A DNA stretch of 64,000 bases from Phaseolus vulgaris. Taxonomy: Eukaryota > Streptophyta > Magnoliopsida > Fabales > Fabaceae. The notes under the pieces are model-generated. The model did not search any database, was not told the origin of the DNA, and saw only the letters and a program-made list of their open reading frames with translations. How positions within the stretch are numbered: position 1 is the stretch's first letter; the number at the start of each line of letters is the position of its first letter. Both the position numbers and the translations under genes were made by a program. Where the stretch lies: NCBI RefSeq assembly GCF_000499845.2, contig NC_023755.2, positions 6,764,847 through 6,828,846 on the forward strand, in the 5' to 3' direction. Of the stretch, positions 1-12,239 are shown one piece after another.

Positions 1-1502
1 TAATGCTTGATTTAAAATACGGTTTTATATATGGAACAATTTGATTGTTATATTTCTCTGGCTCTTGGTGATGACTCTTGGTATTTTAAAAGTGGGATCT
101 TATGACATTTGCTGATTGAGAATACTATTATTAAAGAATTTCATAATATGGTTGTGCGCCTGTTATCTTTGATCACACTTATTATACATTGTATTTTGAC
201 ACCATCTCTAATCAGTGTGAGACTTTGGTTTTTCTCAATATATTCTCTTACGTTCAACACTATTAGGCTTAGAATAGTATAACATGATGAGTGACCCTTT
301 TAATAGATTTAGGATATATATTAGAATTGAGACAGAGAAGGAAGTCAAAGTTTGTTCTGTTTTCAATACAATGATTGTTACAGTAATAGTGTGTATATTG
401 TGCTGACTAACTAACAGTGCTAACTGATTAACTAACTTACTAACTATTACACTCCAATAATTATCCACTCTAGATATGGAACTTAGGAAGAAGCAAAATC
501 CTTACGAATATATCCTTTTAAGACACATGACATGATTGATCTGTAGAAAATAAGCAATAATATACAGTGCATGGTTATAATTGAAAGATTTTCTGTTTAA
601 ATACAGATGATGTGATTGATTTGGCAAACTACTGTTGGTATCATGTAATGAATTGCAATCTGCAAATGTCATTGGGATGTATGAATGAACTACTGTAATT
701 CTGTACCACTTAATAATATGATTGACACGATTCAGTGAAATGTTTATTTATTTTTTTAGCTTTCCTTTTACCAATTGTCATCAAAGAAATTAAAGAGTTA
801 CCAATTGTCACATGATTGTTCATTGTTCTTTTGATTTTTCAATTTTTTATTCACAATTCAAAAATTAGCTCGGTGGTTCTTGATTTAAATTGTTATTCTA
901 GTGTAGAGCAATCTATAAGGTTTAAATCGTTGTTTTGAATTGAATTTCCTTGTTCTATTTCCTTTGTATCCCTTGTACCTTTGTGAAACACATGCTAGTT
1001 GTGATATAACAATGGTAATTTTGTGTAACCATAAAAGAATACTTTTTTTCAGGGATGAGACATCAGCATGAGACTTTGATTTCTAGTTAACTGATTTAAA
1101 ATGGATAGCAGTATGTTGTGTTGCTATTTCTAGACAAGGATTCAAGTCATTTATTTAATGGCTGTTCTGTAAGTGAACTTCTTTGTTTTAGAAGTTCATT
1201 TGCAATGTTTTCATTTGAAAAGTAGTGTTAATCCTGTGACAGTGACTGGCTCCAGAAATTTCTGCATATTTGTTGATTAGGTTCTTTGGACATTTTAATT
1301 GATATTTCTGTTGTCTTTTACATGGTTTAGTTTATAAGAATGAACTGGGTCGGTTGAATGCTTGTGCCTGTTCATATACATCTTGTATGTATGTGTCATA
1401 TATATGATTAACTTCAAGTCTATCTACCGTAATAGTTTATCGTATTACAAATACATACTAGGACTGCAAATTCCAGTTGTAATTATACCTTTATTGTTTC
1501 AG
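1..1502 (+). other. Non-coding; probably intron upstream of transporter exons
   Basis: No reading frame here resembles the N-terminal part of the transporter that continues at 1503. The sequence is AT-rich with T-rich tracts, as expected of plant introns. A polypyrimidine stretch and AG at 1501-1502 end it. The first exons of the transporter (roughly the first 85 residues in its relatives) therefore probably lie before the window. Nothing else is recognised. Confidence 0.5.
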
Positions 1503-3693
1503 ATATGTTACTTCGGTAGTGCCAATTGGGGCCATGTTTGCGATGACTCTTTGGCTGGGAAATACTGCCTACCTGTACATTTCTGTTGCTTTTGCACAAA
1601 TGCTGAAGGCAATCAGTAAGTTTTAGTGATCTTGTTGATTATTGATAGTCGTTAGGTATCTTTGTCCATATATGATATCTGCCAATGGAAAGTGTAATCA
1701 CAAAATGTGTATCGTGAGACATTTAAAACAATCAGATCTATTAGTTAAACAACTCGCATTAGTTGTACAATATATACCATATAATGATTTTATATTTACA
1801 CTGTTTCTCCAATATGGCAACTAATTTAGTTCTGCAATTGTCAATCACAGTGCCTGTAGCTGTTTTTGTGCTTGGAGTAGCTGTAGGACTTGAAGTAATG
1901 AGCTGTAAAATGCTATTAATCATGTCAGTGATTAGTTTTGGCGTCCTAGTAGCTTCTTATGGAGAGATAAATATAAACTGGGTTGGAGTAGTTTACCAAA
2001 TGGGAGGTGTTGTTGGTGAAGCTCTGAGACTTATCTTCATGGAGATTTTTGTTAAGAAGAAAGGTCTTAAGTTGAACCCTATATCCGTGATGTATTATGT
2101 TAGTCCCTGCAGGCAAGTGTTTCTTTTAGTAATTTCACTTACTGTTACAAAAATGTTTGAAAAAAGTTTGTGTATCGTGCATTAATTCCTGTGAAAATAA
2201 TTTTGGATTCTTCTGCAGTGCAATTTGTTTATTCCTTCCTTGGATATTTCTGGAGAAGTCAAAGATGGATGAACATGGACCATGGAACTTCCCTCCTGTT
2301 TTGCTCATCCTAAACTGCCTTTGTACTTTTGCTCTAAACTTATCAGTTTTCCTTGTTATTACACATACAAGTGCTTTAACCATTCGTGTTGCTGGAGTTG
2401 TCAAGGATTGGGTGGTTGTCTTACTGTCTGCTGTTCTGTTTGCTGATACAAAGTTAACAATTATCAATTTGTTTGGTTATGCTATTGGTGAGTATCGGAT
2501 TCTTTTTTGTCCTTTTACATTTTCCAGTCTCATTAGATATAGCCAGTGAGATTTTTTCACAATGAGAAGGCCTTAGAGTACTTCTACATATTCGACTGTC
2601 CAGGAAATATGATGGCCCAGTATTGGGTGCTCCCTGGAAGCCTATGTGTCATTAGCTTATACACATTTTAAAAGCTCATGGAAGCAAAGACTTCATGTTG
2701 AAAATTAATATGAGCAAATCTAACATGGTTGGAGATTAACTATTAGGATGTTATTGATGGTGCAAAACTATATAGAGATTGTATTAATGGAAATTGAGTA
2801 TACAAGATACAGTTAAGTATAAAAGCAGAAGCTCCCTTGCTGAGCAATGGATTCTCTGCCAAAAGCTATAAGTGAGAACTATTAACCATACTCTCTCTTA
2901 CTTAGGAATTATTTCCTTTCATAATATTCATTTCTTTCTCCACAAATGACTTTCCCTCCTTAGCAAACACCTTCCCCCTAACTAATTTAGGTCTACGCAA
3001 AATTAACCATGTCTGTATGCACAGTTCTATATGATTTCCTATTACAGTAATTTCTCTCTTTTGAAATCCCTTTTTTAGGATGAGAGTGGAAAGTGATCAA
3101 CATCTTTTTTTTACTATTTCCTGTTGGTCCAAGTGGTAAGAAGCTTAGTTCTTCTTCAATAATGTCTTATGTTCAATTGTTGTGTATGATAAACTAGGTG
3201 CTGAGATAAGTTTGCTCCCCTAAGAGAATTCCCTGCTAGTCGATCGGGATATCAAGAGTCTCAGTCTCAAACCAAAAAATATTTCATATTTTGTTTTTGG
3301 TTTATTTTAGATGGATTTATAGTCATTGATGTACTAATCTGGAGTGTGGACTGATAAATTTGTTGATTAAAAATAGCGAAAATGATTCATTTTAGACGGA
3401 ATATTTCTTAGAGAAGTATAAAGGGTATACTCAAAGCAAAAGCTAAACGATGCAATGTAATAGTTCTAATAATTGGAAGTCTTAGATTAGAAGCAATCAT
3501 GAGTAATGTTATGTGTTGATGAAGAAAAGGGATCAGCTTTTCTAACCATTTTTTAATTTTTTATCCAGCCATTGCTGGGGTAGCAGCATATAATAATTAC
3601 AAGTTGAAAAACGAAGCCTCTCGAGACACCTCAAATGACACCGACCCTGAATCTTCCCAAAGTCAAGAGTCTCGACCTTTAACAAGTAGATAG
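1503..3693 (+). CDS. Sugar-phosphate/phosphate translocator-like transporter (At3g14410-like), 5'-partial
   Basis: A member of the plant triose-phosphate-translocator/nucleotide-sugar-transporter superfamily (TPT/DMT fold, multi-pass membrane protein). The substrate is not known for this subgroup. I assign exons 1503-1615, 1851-2112, 2219-2487 and 3569-3693; the phases join without a break and give 255 visible residues ending in TAG at 3691-3693. Seen in order: [19 protein letters not shown], an [10 protein letters not shown] helix, [36 protein letters not shown], then [19 protein letters not shown] and [17 protein letters not shown], followed by a short hydrophilic Ser/Glu-rich tail. These blocks are nearly identical to what I recall of Arabidopsis At3g14410. 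Intron 2113-2218 starts with GC instead of GT; intron 2488-3568 is about 1.1 kb. The N-terminal exons are missing from the window. The gene looks intact where visible. Family call is firm; substrate unknown. Confidence 0.93.
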
Positions 3694-3811
3694 CTGCTGT
3701 CTTTCACACGAGGTATGTAAATAATGTATATGAAATATAGTTCTTATTCCCACAATTTTGCTTCCTCTTATAGATTATTTCTTTGTATATCTTCCAGTTG
3801 TCCATGCCTTA

Positions 3812-3921
3812 TTCAGAAGTTGATGAGACTATGTAGTAGTTTTTACATAATGTAGCAAGAGGGTGCCTTTTTCAGAAGTTGATGAGACTATGTAGTAGTT
3901 TTACATAATGTAGCAAGAGGG
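3812..3921 (+). repeat. 59-bp tandem duplication in transporter 3' region
   Basis: A block beginning TTCAGAAGTTGATGAGAC at 3812 is repeated at 3871 with almost no change, a period of 59 bp. It lies about 120 bp after the stop codon, probably in the 3' UTR or just beyond. The two copies differ by one T in a T-run and a few bases at the junction, so the duplication is recent. Confidence 0.85.
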
Positions 3922-5419
3922 CATCACATGTTCATCCAGTAGATAAAAGTATACGCAAGCATTTTTTGTTCAATCTTATAACAATTTCAGCTAAATTTAG
4001 ATCGGGGGGTAGCAATGTGCTGATCCAATTTAGTACACGAAGATGTAAAATACAAATTTCATCCTTTAAAAAAGAGGTGCTTAGCCACGGCATTTGATTT
4101 TTGAGGAATTTGAAGTTATTCGCATTTCATAGTACTTATTTGTTTGTAACAATTGCCATTCAATCTTAGCGGTTCACTATTTCAAGTTGAATGATCAAAG
4201 ATTAAAAGCCCCTCCACCCACTATTTATTATTATTGGACAAATGTCCGGTAACAGCGGTATACAGAGCAGTTTGTCAGACAGATGAAAACTTGTAAAAAT
4301 TATTTGTTTATTTAAAATGTATTGATAGTATTCGATATTGAGACATTGTTTCATTGTTGGGAATATTTGCTCCTGTGTATTCTTTTTTTAATTTGGATAC
4401 TGTCATTGTTGTATTTTGTGTATTTATCTCATCGTCTCTCTCTAGTTCAAGAGTTATAAGGGAAGACAAAAATAATGTGAAAAAGGGCATGTATCGTGTA
4501 TTTTGTAGCATGTGTTTATGGAGTTACTGCATTGTCCTTTTCGGCATATATATTATTGCTGATTTTCATTTGTGATAATCATGCTGTTTTTTCATTCAGT
4601 GGATCCGTCTGTGTACTTGAGGGATAGGAGGCTTGAAATTTAAAGTCTAGATCTTGTTACAGATAACATGGGTTAATAATTTTCATTGGTCATATTTAGT
4701 ACTTATCATACATGATAATTGCATGATATAATTTTACACTGCCTAACAATTTTCATGAATGGTAAGTCCTAAATAACTTTACACTGTTAAATAACTAGTA
4801 TTTTAATCCATACAACGTATGAGTAATTTTTATATTATTTAATAATTTAAAGCTAAAATACAGTATACAAATTAAGCACTTTGAAATTTATAATGTATAA
4901 CGACAAAGAGATTATTCTCATTTGGTTTACAGACATGTTAGATTATTTTACCCTTTAATTATTATTTAAATTACCTACTATTTTCCTTCAAACTTTCGGT
5001 GTAAAATTAACCATGTTAATTAACTGTTTAATATAAAAAGAAATCAATTTAATTTAAAAAATGAAAATGCATACAGATTGGCATGCATATATTTCCAGTA
5101 GTTTTTATAAATAATTTAAATATAGTAAGATTTTTAAATTGTTTAATTATCATAATGCACACGAATAAAACATACGTATTGGTCTATTGTTAGTTTAACG
5201 GTGAAGGGATGGGTTTTTAGTTCAAAATAAAATGCCGGGAGTCCTAGGTGAGATAAATGGTGAGATGTGGGTAGGAGTATGTTTCTTTGGAGCCTTTTTA
5301 GTCTGCCTGGTGGTTGGAGGTGGTGGTTACTACGCTTGGTGGCGGGTTGAGTGGTTGGTGATTTATGTAGCGATTTTATTGAGTGTTTCATTTTTCTTTT
5401 GTAGGTGTAGTTTTTGAAT
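3922..5419. other. Intergenic, no gene seen
   Basis: AT-rich spacer. Short open frames near 4354-4575 and 5232-5417 have no recognisable domain and no splice or codon pattern of a real exon. A GC-richer island at 5200-5350 (GGTGGTTGGAGGTGGTGG) is simple-sequence-like. Nothing else supported. Confidence 0.5.
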
Positions 5420-5870
5420 GTACAATTTCGTGACCTTTTGAATTGTTCAATCTTAAATGTTAGAACTTGAATTTCGTGACCTTTTGTATTTCAGAATATA
5501 AAATTTTAAATCTAAAATATGTATTTCATAATGTATAACCCAAAATACATATATCTATTTTAGATGGTAAATTCCGAAATATATATTCATAAACTTATTT
5601 TTATCAAAAATATATATTTTTGAAGTGTACAATCTTAAATGTATTAATGTATTTTGGATTGTATAATTCAATAAATGTTTATGAATCTGAAAATACTTTT
5701 AGAATGTATAATCCAGAAACACTAATATATTTTCGATTCTATAAAAAGTTACCGGACAATCTAGAATGTATTAATACATTTCAGGAAGTATTTTCTAGTT
5801 TCATAAATACATACTGGAATGTGGAATATCAAATATATTTTTTCAACAATAGGTTTGTCATTCACCCTCA
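5420..5870. repeat. Degenerate array of AATGTATAAnnCnnAA-type units
   Basis: The stretch is built from loosely repeated units such as ATGTATAACCCAAAATAC, ATTGTATAATTCAATAA, AATGTATAATCCAGAAAC and AATGTATTAATACATTTC. They are short imperfect palindromes separated by 30-50 bp. It has the same flavour as the arrays at 6240-6640 and 42580-42740, so it may be one flank of the same repeat element. Confidence 0.5.
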
Positions 5871-5959
5871 CGAGGGTTGCAAGTTTAAAACATGAGGGCA
5901 TGGAGTTGTAGAATGCAATGCGGGTCCTAACATATGCATGAATGCATTGTTGCAAGCTC

Positions 5960-6645
5960 AGATTGTATTGGGACAGTTTCTTCCTGCACTCCATGATTTT
6001 TTTTACCTCCATAAATTTTTAAAATACTAAAATTGTTCTTCAGTAAAAAGATGAAAATTAAAGTTGTTTCACATTTTGTCCGTGGGTGAAAAAGAAGGTG
6101 CATGGTGTGGTGGTGGTGCAGAGTGAAAAAGAAGGTGCTTGGTGTGGTGGTGGTGGTGCATGCTCCTTGAAGTGTTGTTTGAGCTGGTGGTCGATGGTGG
6201 TAACGTGCTAGTGCGGGCGGCACTGCTTCTCATTCTACTAAGTCGCTAGATCACCGGATTACACAATTCGATTATTTACGTATAAAACAAGAGTGTTTTG
6301 GATTAGATAATCCGTAAGTATATTGGATTCGAAATGTAGCAAAATCACATTTTCGGATTGTATAATTCGATATTAAATAAACTATGGATTACACAATCCG
6401 AAAGACAATTTTGAACTTGATATATGGCTTATAGATTACAAAATCTGAAAGTCATTTTGAAACTTCAAATATGACTTACGGAATACACAATCCAGAGCTC
6501 ATTTCGCTGTCAAAATTTGACTTACGGATTATGCAATCTAGAAGTCATTTTAGAACTTCAAATTTGACTTACGGATTACATAATCCAAAATATATTTGCT
6601 ATTAAAATGTACCTAAATACATAATTCGGTGCCTATTTCTGTGAA
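5960..6645. mobile_element. Probable non-autonomous TIR element remnant with palindrome array
   Basis: The left part (5970-6040: TTCTTCCTGCA-CTCCATGA followed by ACCTCCATAAATTTT) matches the left terminus of the better preserved element at 42476-42830. From 6250 to 6610 at least seven imperfect palindromes of the form GGATTAnnnAATCC follow one another (for example GGATTACACAATCC at about 6395 and GGATTACATAATCC at about 6575). Between them, 6085-6165 holds a short tandem duplication of GTGAAAAAGAAGGTGC followed by a GGTGTGGTGGTGG run. No transposase is visible and no right end was found, so this is a remnant of a dispersed family. Confidence 0.5.
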
Positions 6646-7260
6646 GGAGCACAAACGCTTTTTAATATGCAGAAAACTAGTAAAATTAAACTTACTAACC
6701 TGTGAATGAAAAGGGCACTAATGAATGATGGGGAAGGAGAGTTTTACAAAGGATGAGAACTTTGAAAGAAGAAGAATTTGAGAGAAAGGGTGATGGAGAG
6801 AAGGAGAAGGCTTAGAAAGAGGTGGGAGGGGATGGCTGCGGTGCGAAGAGTGAAAGAGGCGCACTGAAACACAATTGAAATTAGGTCAAAATAATATTTT
6901 TATTTTTTTACTAAAGGGTATAATAGTAAATGCTCTGCAGAAGAAGATAGGTGTCAATCTGATTAGAAATTAGTATATTAATCAAGACTTGTGCTTTTTG
7001 CACCCCATAATAAGAAAATAAAAATACTAAAATATTCTGCCTCGTGCATCGTGCTATTGTTGCCATTGTCGTTGCCGCTTTTACTACCATCACGCACATC
7101 TCTGTGTTTCCATCGTGTTTCACTCTTAGCCTCTGTTTGTTTCCGAGCACAGAAAAGCGAAAAATCACTGTTGCCAATGAATAAAGAAGAAAGACACGTA
7201 ATAAAAACAAAATAACACAGTAATCGAAAAAATCTTTCTGCGCAAAACTTTCTTCGCAAC
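6646..7260. other. Intergenic, purine-rich then mixed; no gene seen
   Basis: A GA-rich stretch at 6730-6850 (AAGGAGAAGG, AGAGGTGGGAGGGG) is followed by mixed sequence. The overlapping open frames on both strands at 6911-7262 are chance frames: no domain, no codon bias, and three frames are open over the same bases. Confidence 0.5.
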
Positions 7261-7885
7261 AATGTGAAGAAAGTTATATATTATATATATATATTAATTA
7301 ATTAATTTTCATTTACTTTTTTACCCTTTTATTTTAAAATTAAATTTTTATTATTTTTATTTAAAATATAATTATTATTTAAATATAAAAAAATATAAAC
7401 ATTATAAAAAAATAATTAATCATATTATATATAATAAATTATAAATCTAAATAAAAATAAAAATAATTATATTTTTAATAATTAAAAAATAAAATTATAT
7501 AATAACTATATTAATTAAAAAAAGTAAAGATAAAAATAATAATTTTATTTAATATAAAAATAATTTTTTTATCAAATATTTATAATTATAAATATTTAAA
7601 TAATATTTTAATTAAAAATAATTATAGTTTATTAATAAATATATAAAATTAATTTTTAATCATTTCTAAATATAAGGATAAATTTGTAAACTTACATTTT
7701 TATCAATTAAAAAATATATAATTTCAATCACATCTATCATATTATTCACAAACTTTTATAAACTTTTCTCAAACTTTCCACTCTATTTATCTTAATCCAA
7801 ACATCCTAACTTTCTTTACACTTTCCCTTCAAATCATCATAAATCCACTCTCTCATTTCCACTCCCTAATCCAAATAAAACCTTA
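7261..7885. repeat. Very AT-rich block ending in a dispersed repeat terminus
   Basis: 7261-7680 is almost pure A/T. 7740-7885 (AAACTTTC-CACTCTATTTAT-CTTAATCCAAACATCC, then CACTCTCTCATTTCCACTCC and AATCCAAATAAAACC) closely resembles 45305-45430 (CTCAATCCATACACTTACC, then AGTTCCACTCCTCAATCCAA). Each copy follows an AT-rich tract. The two copies look like the same end of a dispersed, probably MITE-type, element. The other terminus is not identified. Confidence 0.45.
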
Positions 7886-7899
7886 GATCGAAAGAAGAG

Positions 7900-8240
7900 A
7901 GGAAGAGAGAATTGTTTAAAAGAACTCGTTTTGAAAAGCTATCATTTACATTATAGAAAACTTGTTTTGAAATTCTATTATGGAAAGTTGGTTCCAAAAC
8001 GCATTTCACGTGTTTTGGAAAAATTATTTTGGAAAAACTTATTCTGGAAAGCTCGTTTTAGAATGCATCATATATGTTTTGGAAAACCTGTTTTAGAAAT
8101 TTAGTTTTGGAAAGCTTGTTTTCCAATGTATTTCGTGTTTTTCAGAAAACTTGTTCAGTAAATCTTATTCTAGAAATCCTACTCCATAAATTTTGTTATA
8201 AAATCATGTTCAAGAAATTATGGAAAACTTGTTCTAAATA
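7900..8240. repeat. Degenerate tandem repeat of about 20 bp (GAAAACTTGTTTTGGAAA type)
   Basis: Units such as GAAAACTTGTTTTGAAAT, GAAAGTTGGTTCCAAAAC, GAAAAACTTATTCTGGAA, GAAAGCTCGTTTTAGAAT, GAAAACCTGTTTTAGAAA and GAAAGCTTGTTTTCCAAT follow at intervals near 20 bp over about 340 bp. Many units are weakly palindromic (AAAnnnGTTTT). No protein frame is conserved across them. It could be a subterminal repeat array of a DNA transposon or a decayed minisatellite. Confidence 0.6.
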
Positions 8241-9985
8241 AAATAAAAAATACATTATAAATTATATATTCCAAAATATAAAATAAAAATTTATTTCGAA
8301 TTGCAGAATTTTCAAATGTATTTTTTTATAAGTTAATACATTTCCATATTTTAATGCATTTCCAAATCTAATAATCCAAGTTCAGAATCATATGTCCTTG
8401 TGCGAAAAACATAACATCTCCTAATTTCAGTGTCTTTGTATAAAGTGCAAATGTTATCATAAAACCAACAGCGATTTGACCTTCCACCATTATCAAAAAT
8501 TCAGTGACACCATGTTGTGTGTGCATTGAGATTGATTCACCTTTTTCTATGTCTAATCATGGTACAAATACACCAAGACCATTCACTCCTGGAAAATCAA
8601 TGACAAATGCAGAGGTTAATGCAACACTTGTTTGTGGTGTTGCCAGCTACAAAGCTAAAGAACACATAGTCATTTCCAATGATTATTTCACAAATTTCTT
8701 CTTCTACCCAATCAATTTTGACTGATATTCAATAAAGGATTTTAAACTTCATTGCCCTTTTCACCATTTGCTTACTGTGCCAATATCTGAAAGTGAATTT
8801 TATATGAGGATTTCGAAATCTGAAAGATTATTTTCATATTTCATTGATAGTTATATTTGAAAGTGAGTTATGAGTTTCAGATTTTCATATCTGAAATAGT
8901 GTTCTCTAAATGATGTTGAAGATTGAGATTCAGAACTCATTTATATGTTTATTTATATGTTTGCTTATGAATCTTAACATCCAGAAAGTCATTTATGTTG
9001 TTCAAATAAATTTTCGATGATAAAATCTAAAAATGACATTAATTTTAAATTTATACTTTATAATTTAACTTGCAGATATGAGAATGCAAAAAATTTAAAT
9101 CATTAAAAACAAAATAGAAATTTTGCGCATCAATATGTTGTAAATTTAAATTGAGAGCCTAACTATTTTACCTGGACCCTTTATGTCTGCTACACAATTG
9201 CATTCGTCAAGGGGGAAAGCGTGGTCCATGTGCCTCAACTCTGAAAAGCATTTTTTTTTTAAAGTATTTTATAGTTTAGAATATATAATCCGAAAAAACA
9301 AATTAAAAATTTATTTTAAATTATATATTTTAAAAAATATTAATATTTAACTTAAACATCTTCAAATTACACAATTCAAAAATTAAAAATCCAAAATTAA
9401 AACTCAAAATCTTAAATAACAGTGTAAATTTGGAAATTTCAAATTTATAGGAGTGCAGGTTGAATTTATAGAGGGGGATTAAGTCTTTATTTAGTTTGGT
9501 CGAACAAAATTTTAATTTTAATTTATAATATTTATGTTTAAATATTTTAGATTGAAATTACTTTATCATGATCTAGGTAGTCAATGATGATTGCAGCAAC
9601 CACTATCACGGCGGAGCGGCACTGTAGTGTGATGACGACTTCCCGGTCACATTTTAAAGTCGCGGTCATTGCAACAACGCTATTTTGTCGGGGACAGACG
9701 GCATGAAATCCAGGAAATTAAAAAAATGCTATCATTTGGGTGTTCACATTCTTTTTTGGTTTTATAGATTATATATGTGTATTATTAATAAAAAAAGGGA
9801 AAAGAAAATTAAAACCTGAAACAGGATAGTTATGATCTGATAATGGATTTTGAATTATACTTCTCGTTTTGAAATTTTATATGTATATATATTATTAATT
9901 ATTTTGTGTACTTGCATAGATGGCCTATATAGTATCTTAAACCGATTGTCCACTTGTGGACATACCAGTTTTCTTTTCACTTCTC
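8241..9985. other. Intergenic, no gene seen
   Basis: AT-rich spacer. A frame at 8504-8725 begins with alternating cysteines and ends without any domain; I see no reason to call it a gene. A GC-richer patch at 9585-9715 (CGGCGGAGCGGCAC, GTCGCGGTCATTGC) stands out in composition, but I do not recognise it. Confidence 0.45.
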
Positions 9986-9989
9986 GCTT

Positions 9990-10500
9990 TAACTCTCTTT
10001 CTTTAATTGCTAGTTAGAGCTCGGTCGGGGTTGATCTAAAAAGGTACTTCAGCGATCAAATAAGTACTTTGTGTGAAGTGTGTACAGTGAAAACTGATTG
10101 AAATGTACCTTACACATCTCAAAATGGTTTATTTATAGTGTTTAGTCATGGGTCCCTGCTGTGATGGGTCGAATCTATCAAATATCAGTTGTTAACTGAT
10201 TTATAGCATGATCCCTTATTTATAGGAAGATATATTGGTATACTTGTATATTTTATATTTGAAGAATATCTTCGATATTTTTCATTAAATCAGTGTTTAG
10301 CTGATTTTTCAAAGATGTCATCCGGATTAGGTGAGACATGATCATGATTCGTAGATAATTTCCATAGCTATAATTTATTAAGTGTCTTAAATGTATTTTG
10401 ACACGGTTGTTCAGTCATTGAAATCGAGTGACTGGCTCGTCCAATACCGACCGATACATTTTGTATAGATGATACCAACATAGTGGATATCTTGTTATTC
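9990..10500 (-). repeat. LTR-like fragment, minus orientation
   Basis: 10010-10040 (GAGCTCGGTCGGGGTTGAT) and 10430-10465 (GGCTCGTCCAATACCGACCG) look like retroelement LTR text. On the minus strand ACTATAAATAAACC at about 10127-10141 is a good TATA box. No coding part or TG...CA boundaries could be fixed. Offered as a fragment only. Confidence 0.35.
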
Positions 10501-11580
10501 CGCTTTTGAAGTCCACATTTGTCTCACTTACTGTGATAATAATATTACATTTAGATATTCTTAATTTTAATAGTTTTTTAAAATATTATATTTTTTATAT
10601 GGACAATTTAAAGTTAAAGTATGAAATTAATAATTATGTTAGTTATGTACTTTTTTTAGTTTTTAATATCTTCTGATCAACACCCATTTAATTAATGACT
10701 AGGTGATTGAAGATGTATTTATGAGTTGGAGATTAATTCAGTCCAACTCAAATATATTAAATTAATTTTATTTATTTGGATTAAATCTGAACTAACTTGA
10801 ACTAATTTCTCTCTAAATTGGATGTTTTACTTAAGTGTAACATTTACTCTTGTCTTGAAGCATAACATATTAGTGAGTATGAAATAAATCTAAACTCTTT
10901 CTTCTTAAAGTTTTTGTCTCCATCATTTGTCTCACTTGTTTATATTTAGTACTAACATGTTTTTATCTTTGACGTTGTCTTGCGTGTGCCACACTTATTT
11001 CAAGTGATCCATCCTTGCGAGTTGATATTTCTAGATCACTAATGAGTGTAAACAAGATTTCATTACTAACAACACTTTTGGCATTGATTATATTCATTAG
11101 TATCCTTCACTTGAATATTTTCTTTGTGATAAAAATGATATTTTGAAGTGATGATTAAGAGAATGACTTGAGATTAAATTTGGGGAATGATGTGTTACAA
11201 CATTTGGATATGCCAAAAACGGTCAAATCCTCCCATTCTTTTTGAGGAATTGTATTTAACTAAAATGAGGTGTCATGAATACAAATGAGACATTGTAGTG
11301 GGTGGGTGATAACACTTTTATGGCACGGTGACAATGGGGATTCTCGGTAGGATAACATATAAATTTGTCTTCATATTGTATTGTCTGAACTCATCTTGAT
11401 TTTGAAGGAAAATTCTTGCATTGACACGATACAGGTATGAGTATGTGTAATATTCAGTTTTTTAAATTGGGTATAAGGATATGAGTGTGCATGTACATAT
11501 ATGCCATGTCCTTTTCCTTAGAATAGTCTATACATGTCTTTGGTAAACCTGATGATGAAATTTTTTTATGGTAACTCTTG
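10501..11580. other. Intergenic, no gene seen
   Basis: Low-complexity and moderately AT-rich sequence without recognisable domains on either strand. It may contain decayed continuation of the copia remnant at 11582, but no pol motif could be read. Confidence 0.4.
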
Positions 11581-11581
11581 G

Positions 11582-11940
11582 TTAAACATTCACATTATAC
11601 CATTGGTTTGTAATTATCAAGTTCCTCTCAGAGGGTCTTGAGTTTGGTGAAATAATCCATGACATATTGGGTATCATGTTTAAGACCATAAATCTTCTTT
11701 TGCAGCTATATAATGCAAAGTAGGTCACCTTGGGAGAAACTTTCTTTCTAATCATTCCAAACATCGGTACTTAGATGGATTGTGTCATAAAGTTCAACAA
11801 CCATGACATTATATAAGTGTTGTAGTGTTCCCTCACATCAAACAGAGGATCATTGGGAACTTGTGTAAGAACATTTCTAAGAAGGAAACTCATCTTATTT
11901 TTGGAAATAAGGGCCAAGTGAAAAGATTTAGACCATGAGT
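11582..11940 (-). pseudogene. Ty1/copia gag relic (UBN2 region)
   Basis: Read on the minus strand, two frames together carry the capsid signature of copia Gag proteins. The first part reads NYHSWSKSFHLALISKNKM and continues to a recognisable MSWLLN block, then meets a stop. The second, in a shifted frame nearer 11600-11700, reads IYGLKHDTQYVMDYFTKLK followed by LREELDNYKPM. The first part matches the 'W-x-x-A-L-x-x-K-N-K' block of the UBN2/gag family and the second its 'LKQGTxSVxEYxTxLKxLWxEL' block. At least one stop and one frameshift separate them, and no zinc knuckle, protease or integrase follows. A dead fragment. Confidence 0.75.
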
Positions 11941-12239
11941 GATAGTTTTTTTTTGGTCAATACCTGATGTGAGTTGATTTTAGGATTGCACATTTTATGG
12001 TGGTACATTATTTCTGAGTTTTTGTTTTAAGCATAATATGGTGAGAAACCCAAAGAAGATTCTCACAGGACACTTACTTAACCAAATGGTTAAGTAAGTG
12101 TGAATGTTCACCTCTAAAGGGAAAAGAGAAAAACACAATATAAGGTGATGATGATGATGAGGTGAAAAAATTAAAATAACATAAGATGGAAGGAAGCAAG
12201 ATGATGACCGAATAAAAAATGAAGAACAAATAAGCAAAA

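Noticed and set aside
8504..8725. 73-codon frame starting MTPCCVCIEIDSPFS
   Set aside because: No domain, no splice partners and no homologue I know; chance frame in spacer.
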